DNA of 64,000 bases from assembly GCA_030280995.1 (NCBI GenBank), contig JASXTE010000007.1, positions 15,934,501 to 15,998,500 of the forward strand, read 5' to 3'. How positions within the stretch are numbered: position 1 is the stretch's first letter; every line of letters starts with the position of its first letter. Positions 58,523-64,000 of the stretch are shown here, one piece after another. Position numbers and translations under genes: made by a program. The notes under the pieces were generated by a model, which made no database searches, was not told the origin of the DNA, and worked only from the letters and a program-made list of their open reading frames with translations. The DNA comes from Hemileia vastatrix (Eukaryota > Basidiomycota > Pucciniomycetes > Pucciniales > Zaghouaniaceae).

Positions 58523-59544
58523 TTAGTATTCTGCTTCATCAAAGATTGGGAAGCAGAAAGACCAATTGTTAACAGCCTCTTGCATTTTTTGTTGCAAGGC
58601 AGTTATCAGTTGTTTTCGCTTATTATACTCAGCGCGAGTATAAACCGGAACCTCCTTGAGGAATTCTTCGACGGCCGTTATCATGTTATTTATACAACGC
58701 ATGGTCGCATCGTAAGGAGTGCAGGCAATTTTTTCTGCGAATTTCCAGTTTTGAGCCATGGTGGGCTCTTCATCATCAATTACCTGAAAGTTTTCGGTTG
58801 GCCATTCGTCTGGAGTGATGGTATTGAAGACCGGCTGCATATCAGTCCAGTCAGGAGTTGGTGAACGAGGAGTGGGTTCAGGTGGTGGCATGGTATCCCA
58901 GACGGGATTTTCTTCCAAGGCAGGAAGGAATAACGGAGCAATTGGAAGCGGAGGCATTTCAATGTAAGGAGTGCCTGGCGCATTCTACATAATATTTTTT
59001 TTTAAAAAAAAAGAAGAAGAAGAAAAAGGGACTTACTGAACCTTCCTCCGAGAAAAGAGAATTAGGGATTGAGGCGACGCTACTAGGAGTAGGCTCGTGG
59101 TAACCAATCTTGGCTCGTTTGTTGCCAGGAGGGGTAACAGGAGCAGGCACCGGGCGCTTGATGGTCATTTGACTCATCAAGTTGGTGGTGGAAGCGTTGG
59201 GGTCCAGAAGCGCAACAGTGGGTGGCCCATCGTAGCTACATTTCTTCTTGCGTTGCTTGCAGTAATCGCACGACTGGAATAAATGAAAAATGAAAGATTA
59301 GTAACAAATGGGAAGAAAAATGAAGAAAACTTACAGTAAAAAAATTATTTCCACAGTGGTATATTGAAAAATGACAAGGAGTGATGCCATTTTTGATGCA
59401 ATGGGTGCATCTCGTCCCACCCATCAGTGTGGTTATAGGTGTTGTTGGAGGAGTAGTAGGGGGCTGAGTGCGCACGAACTGTCGAATAGCATCCACGACA
59501 TTAGCGGTATTTACAGCGTTAGGAGGGGTTCTTCTAGTATTCAT
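58523..59544 (-). CDS. Antisense gene A in the retroelement: zinc-cluster-like protein (302 aa)
   Basis: Three exons, 59335-59544, 59037-59273 and 58523-58984, with introns of 61 and 52 nt. All have GTAAGT donors and TAG/CAG acceptors in phase 0, giving an uninterrupted 302-codon frame. The N-terminus is Thr/Pro-rich. Cysteines form C-X2-C-X7-C-X6-C-X7-C-X2-C-X6-C, and the second triad reads CDYCKQRKKKCSYDG, very close to a fungal Zn2Cys6 (Gal4-type) motif. The middle is Pro-rich with a basic GNKRAKIG; the C-terminal third is acidic then helical (about 70 residues before the stop). Probably a nuclear DNA-binding protein; the target is unknown. It sits between pol and the 3' LTR and would be transcribed against gag-pol. 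It is open while gag-pol carries six stops, which is unexpected for a dead element. Confidence 0.75.
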
Positions 59545-59687
59545 TGAGAAAGTTAAATATAAGAATAAGAAAAGAAAGAAAAGAAGATGATGATTTGTAG
59601 TGAATAAGAGAGAAAAATATAGAAGATGGAGGAAGAAAACGCTGAGAGACGCAGGGTATTTATGGGCTCCTGGGGACAGTCGCGAGT

Positions 59688-59697
59688 AGAGGGAGGA
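59688..59697 (+). other. Purine tract before the 3' LTR of the second element
   Basis: AGAGGGAGGA directly abuts the 3' LTR start TGTGG, in the position of the plus-strand primer. Confidence 0.7.
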
Positions 59698-61016
59698 TGT
59701 GGTACGCGCCTCGCAGGAAGCGTGAATTTAGACCAATTAGCGCGCATAGTTCAGGAAGAATAAAGGGGAGTTAGTGCAGCAGGAAGTATAAAATTATAAT
59801 ATGTATTTGTGTGTTTCAAGGAACAAAGGAAATAGAAGCGCCAAAAAGGATTAAGTGTCTGTGCGCTTGGATTTTTCAGCAAGATGTTCCGCACAGTAGG
59901 GGAATTGTGTGTTATTTATTTACGATCGCAAGCGCTAAACAATATGGATTTGGATTTTCCAATAATTGTGTGTTATGCATTAAAGAAGGAGTTATGGCTT
60001 AAGGACGACTCAAGTGCATAGTATACTGTACCACGGCAAGTGCTATAACTTACTGAGACAAGTAATGAAGAAGGCTAACTAGTTAAGCAAGCTGTCGGGA
60101 CTATGAAATTAGTATTAAAAGAAAACAGAGTGGGGACTCAATCGTAAAACTACCCAAGAGTTAAACTAACTAGACGCAGCGTTAGGATAAGTCAAACCTG
60201 GAACTAGCGCTGAAACAAAACAAGGTATAGTTAAAAGCGCATATGTGGAGCATCAGTGAAACAAGTTAATACTAGTGTTAGTAATTATAGGGTATGATTT
60301 AGGCGCTGTAGTTTCTACAAGCGGTGTACGTAGTTTACTAATAGATTAGTTGTTGTTTTACTAATGTGGCACTAGAGTCAGCTCTGGAGTTCCATTAGGG
60401 AACTGTGTCTTAAGCGCTGGAAAAATATAAAAGGAGAACTCGTCGATCTATCTAAAGAGAGAGGAAAAATAATAAAAATTAGAAAAATCGTATTAAGTGT
60501 TGCTTTAAAAAGAAGATCATAGAAAAATAAATATAGAGATATACAAGTAGCTATAGTCATAGTTCCCAGTATAAGATATTAGATCTTTTTGTGATTAATT
60601 TTTTGAGAGAATATTAAAAGGTATTTCTGAGTCTTTTAGAGTTCGTGCGTCTGTGTGTGTATTTCATATAGTATAGTGAAAGAGCGCAACATAGAGATAA
60701 TATATAGATTCAGTGGGATTAACTATTATTAGAGATATTTTATTACTATAATAAGGCATATTCAAAGAGAGCTCTTCAAGAGGGAGTAGCTGTGGATAAT
60801 AGCGCTTATTAAGAATAGAAATATCCAGATAGTAATACTTTTTTTTCCTTATCTTTAACTCATCTCAACTTATAAACTTTCTAGTCAATTATTAGCCTTG
60901 CACATTATTACACTGTCTTTAAAATAAGAGTGGCAGGCGCTTCTTTTAGAAATTAAATAAAAGAACCAACCCATCTCACATTGTGTCTACTGCTTAGTAC
61001 TTTAGAATAGTCTACA
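59698..61016 (+). repeat. 3' LTR of the second element
   Basis: About 1319 bp, homologous end to end to the 5' LTR, with TATAAAAGGAG at about 60426. Differences are clustered in the first 250 bp and are mostly C/T and G/A. Confidence 0.9.
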
Positions 61017-61868
61017 ACGCTCTAAGTTTCTTTTGACAGAAAGTGGGATTGGTGCTCCTCCTTTTAGTCCTTGAGGCTCATGTGCTGTAAAAAATTTGGG
61101 CTGTCAAATGTTGGATTGCAAGAGGGCTATAGAATTGGTTATCAGAAATTATCGATCAGCTGCAGAATTGGCATGGTTAGAAGATTGGACTTAAGTTAGG
61201 ACAGTTTGAATTGGTTCCAAGCTTTCCAATTTTCAATCTCCAAAGGTGTTGGGCTTACAGGATATTTTGTTATTTGTGTTGGTACCCCAAGACAATACTT
61301 CAGAAAGTGGTAAATATTTCTATTTAGACTGTCTGAGCTCCTGGGAGCATCATTCCTTCTAACTAAGCCTCTTACAGCCCTTAACGCGCGTTCTTGTTCA
61401 TGAGACTCTGCTGAATTGAGTCTGTGGTAATCAATGATACCCATAATGATTGAGGGATTCACTAACAATTCACATAAGTTAATTAAATTGGTTATTTTTC
61501 AATAAAAGAATACACTACAAATTTGACTTACCAGCTCCACTTGTGCTTTCTCCTTGGTTAGGCTGAGCAGATGATGATTGGTCTCCCAAAAATTCCCAAA
61601 ATATTTCACTAGCCCAATCTCTTCCTAGATGATCAGCATTTTCAGGAGAAGAAGGATGATTGGGATTAAAATTTCTCGGTTCTGAATGAGACTCTTGGCC
61701 TGGATTGGGATTAGATGTTGTGTTAGGATTAGGCGGTACAGATTGAGATGCATCTGGAGGTGGATCAGCAGCGGGTGGTGGAGGAGTATTTCCAGTATTA
61801 GTATGTTGAGGTGGAAAAAAATCAGAATTAGTTGGGTCAACAGACATCTCTTCAAAATTATCATCCAT
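61017..61868 (-). pseudogene. 5' half of the gene split by the second retroelement
   Basis: Exon 1 (61532-61868) starts MDDNFEEMSVDPTNSD and is Pro/Asn-rich, ending near FWEFLGDQ...SGAG. A 70-nt GTAAGT...TTAG intron (61462-61531) leads to exon 2 (NPSIIMGIIDYHRL ... LKYCLGVPTQITKYPV), open to about 61196. After an unresolved boundary, a further coding piece (HEPQGLKGGAPIPLSVKRNL) runs into the LTR. Across the insertion it joins in frame to SELQEIFFRKF at 49127. Family not recognised. Adjacent, on the same strand, to the CACTA transposase gene, so it may be that element's companion protein; this is inference. Confidence 0.6.
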
Positions 61869-62294
61869 AATGAACTGTAATAAAATAAAATAAAATAAAA
61901 ATAATCAGTTGTTAAAATTTATACCTATCAAAGCTAAAGTAAAAAAAGAAACTATGTATATAGTCTTGTTAACGTGTATGTTCTCTTGTCTAAAAATAAA
62001 GTGAATAATATATAGCTATCAGCTAAAATTGGAAGGTCAAACTATTTATAGTAGATGAATGAGCAAGAAGATTATTTATTAAGTAAAAATTTTATCATAT
62101 CTCTCATTATCATGATTTTCTTTCTTTCATTCTTACATTTAAGATAAAAATGACTCATTGAAAGCATGGGTTCTCTCTCAATAAAAGCAACCAAAGTAAT
62201 TGTTCCCTGATATATGATAAGGTAAGTTGGATGCATTGCATTTTTTAATCAAGCATTGAATTATTTCTTTCACCATTTACAAACATCACCAATC
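61869..62294. other. AT-rich spacer between two minus-strand genes
   Basis: No feature recognised; it would contain the 3' UTR of the transposase gene and the promoter of the split gene. Confidence 0.5.
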
Positions 62295-64000
62295 CTACAA
62301 ATTTCCCCAATCCCAAATTAACACAAAGATGTTAGTCAACAGAAAATAAATTTGATTAATTTTTTCACTCACTACTGTATGCAGTCCAATGGCAGTGACA
62401 ACCTCATCTTTGATTACAATCATTCCTTTTTTGTGCTCGACAGTAGCTTCATGTCCAATAATTGCATCTTTCTTAATCACAATTTGAGTTGCTTTGGCTA
62501 CTCTTACTAACGGACAATGCACTTGTGGGAAAAGCTCATAGGGATACTTTGATGTTTCTTCTCGACGGAGCTCCTTTAAAGGACTTACTATTAAATATAT
62601 TTGATCATTCTCTTCCTTTGACCTGAAAAGATCATCAATTTTCCCAAACTGGCTATCTTTTCCATAGTAGAATTCAATTTTTGAATTAGCAATGTGTCGA
62701 TGGCAACTAGTAAACCTCTTTCCATGTATCAATATGCTTGCTACATTTTCAACTACCCGATCTCCACTTTTCTCCGATGGTGTCAAAACCCGTCTTGAAG
62801 TTTCTTTTCCATTTGTGCCCTTACCCATTAAATAAATAATGCCATACTTATATGGATCCATTTGTTTTGTTTATGAAGATCAATATAGATTTTTTTAGTC
62901 TCACATTGATCATTATCTTCAGATTCACCAAGATCTAATACCCTAGACTTCTGATACCAATGTTTGAGCATTGTTAGCGGTATCTCTCCTGTGGTAAATA
63001 TTAATAAATAAGCACAGCTGAGTTTTTAAATCATTGCTTACAAACATTACATACGTGGATGGTGATTGTTTGGAATTTCAGATAATAAATTATTCACCCG
63101 CTCTCCAGACAAAGTATCTGTACCTGATGGTGGACCAAGACGCTTTATCGTTTCAGGATAATGTTGAGTGATATGCAGATTTAGCTTTGCATTAATATTC
63201 TTCCAACACTCTTCCAGGCACTCACAATACTCTAACAGAAATTGATCTAGATCTTTAAGCTCATTAGTCTGTATATTTTTTAATGTCAAAAAATTGGTGA
63301 TCGAGCATAACGTTACAAGTGACTTGAGAAGATAATATTCTCTTGGTTTTTCAGCTGAGGAAGCTGAAGATTCAGATTCTTTAAATTTTTCAAACCAAAG
63401 TAGTATAAGTGACAAAGGGAAGTAGAGAGTATACAGCATGTGCCATTCTGCTGCCTTAAGGGATCCTGCCTTTTTAGATTCTACTGATTTTGGAACTCGT
63501 GTTATCCAGGAAGGTCTTCTTACTTGATCATTCATCTTCCATACAACCTGTAGCTCTGCTGCCGTGATTTGTGGATTACTTCTACCTTCATTTTCTTTCT
63601 CCTTACCTTTCCTTTTATTTTCTTCATCTCTAGCTGTCTCATTTGATGAATGAGATCCTTCACTCTGTGATATGCTAATGCTCCTTTGCCTTAAGTTATA
63701 CAATGAATTCCTACTGTCACTGCTGTGAGACTGTATTGAGGCCAAATCGCTATATGGAGGAATAAATTTGGAGCTGGATGACCTACTCTGGCTTCTTGAT
63801 CTATTTGTTCCCAATCCTTCATTATCTAGTCCATGATGACTTGATGACTGTCTTGAACTCGTAAGTCTTTGCCCCTTGTGCTGTATTGTGTGTCCTGTAT
63901 CATCATCATCATTATTCGTGGTGCTTAAGCTACTTCTACGTTTTTTCGAATGTTTGTGCAGTGAAGTATCAGAAAAGAAATCATCATCTTCTTCTCTTAC
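62295..64000 (-). pseudogene. CACTA (Tnp2-like) transposase, C-terminal part, 5' end off window
   Basis: Open to the window edge at 64000 with an acidic then Arg/Ser-rich region. Next comes a block typical of the region after the catalytic core of basidiomycete Tnp2-like CACTA transposases: WITRVPKSV, GSLKAAEWHMLYTLYFPLSL, then KLNLHITQHYPETIKRLGPP and SGERVNNLLSEIPNN. A GTATGT...CACAG intron near 62991-63053 follows. One frame change near 62865 precedes the end domain (MDPYKYGIIYL ... SQFGKIDDLF ... CPLVRVAKATQIVIKKDAIIGH) that closes such proteins. The frame change suggests decay unless another intron is present. The catalytic residues lie outside the window. The enzyme would act on CACTA termini such as those of the 261-bp MITEs; that pairing is not shown. 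Confidence 0.6.

Larger units (their letters stand above)
49128..61016 (+). mobile_element. Second Ty3/gypsy retrotransposon (11.9 kb) with antisense genes
   Basis: Direct repeats of about 1320 bp (49128-50448 and 59698-61016) with TG...CA ends flank a PBS, gag-pol on the plus strand, 3 kb of extra sequence with minus-strand genes, and a purine tract. The target duplication is imperfect: ACTCT (49124-49128) against ACGCT (61017-61021), with one base shared with the LTR tip. Removing the element makes the minus-strand host frame continuous across the join. LTR differences are clearly more numerous than in the element at 25342 (a few percent by eye, mostly transitions), so it is older. Confidence 0.9.

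Overview
The window is very AT-rich eukaryotic DNA with short GT-AG introns and is dominated by transposable elements. The Ty3/gypsy pol types, a Tet/JBP-like 2OG-Fe(II) dioxygenase, a CACTA (Tnp2-like) transposase and Cys-rich zinc-cluster proteins together suggest a repeat-rich basidiomycete, plausibly a rust fungus. That assignment is inference; no species marker is visible. No rRNA, tRNA or CRISPR was recognised, and no clearly intact host housekeeping gene is present.

Left third (1-25 kb). A solo LTR with target duplication lies at 63-876. A tandem satellite (about 2.15-13.4 kb) follows, with a period near 606 bp; each unit carries two short palindromes. It is interrupted by two solo LTRs (4070-5773 and 6556-7477), and two copies of a 261-bp CACTA-type MITE sit inside the first of these. 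Removing the insertions restores the 606-bp register. Next come MITE fragments, a broken SNF2-family ATPase gene (minus strand, 16.1-18.5 kb) and a decayed chromovirus (18.5-22.7 kb).

Centre (25-36 kb). A structurally intact Ty3/gypsy chromovirus lies at 25342-35067: two 1500-bp LTRs, a GAATC target duplication, and one gag-pol ORF with protease, RT, RNase H, a D61D35E integrase and a chromodomain. A 149-codon coding-like ORF overlaps the start of gag in another frame.

Right half (38-64 kb). A GC-richer chain of about 12 consecutive, mostly unrelated hairpins lies at 38.3-38.9 kb. It is followed by a Tet/JBP-like dioxygenase gene (40.0-41.9 kb), an unrecognised decayed multi-exon gene (42.7-45.1 kb, minus) and a 2-kb array of AATTTTGATCAAAATT-type palindromes joined by modules that flip orientation (46.2-48.1 kb). 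A second Ty3/gypsy element (49128-61016) has split a minus-strand gene in two. Its gag-pol is broken by stop codons and frameshifts, but between pol and the 3' LTR it carries two antisense intron-containing genes for cysteine-rich zinc-cluster-like proteins, one of them fully open. The right edge holds the C-terminal part of a CACTA Tnp2-like transposase gene.

The most unusual items are the hairpin chain, the two other palindrome-based arrays, the antisense zinc-cluster genes inside a retroelement, and the gag-overlapping ORF. Exon coordinates are read by eye and could be off by a base or two.
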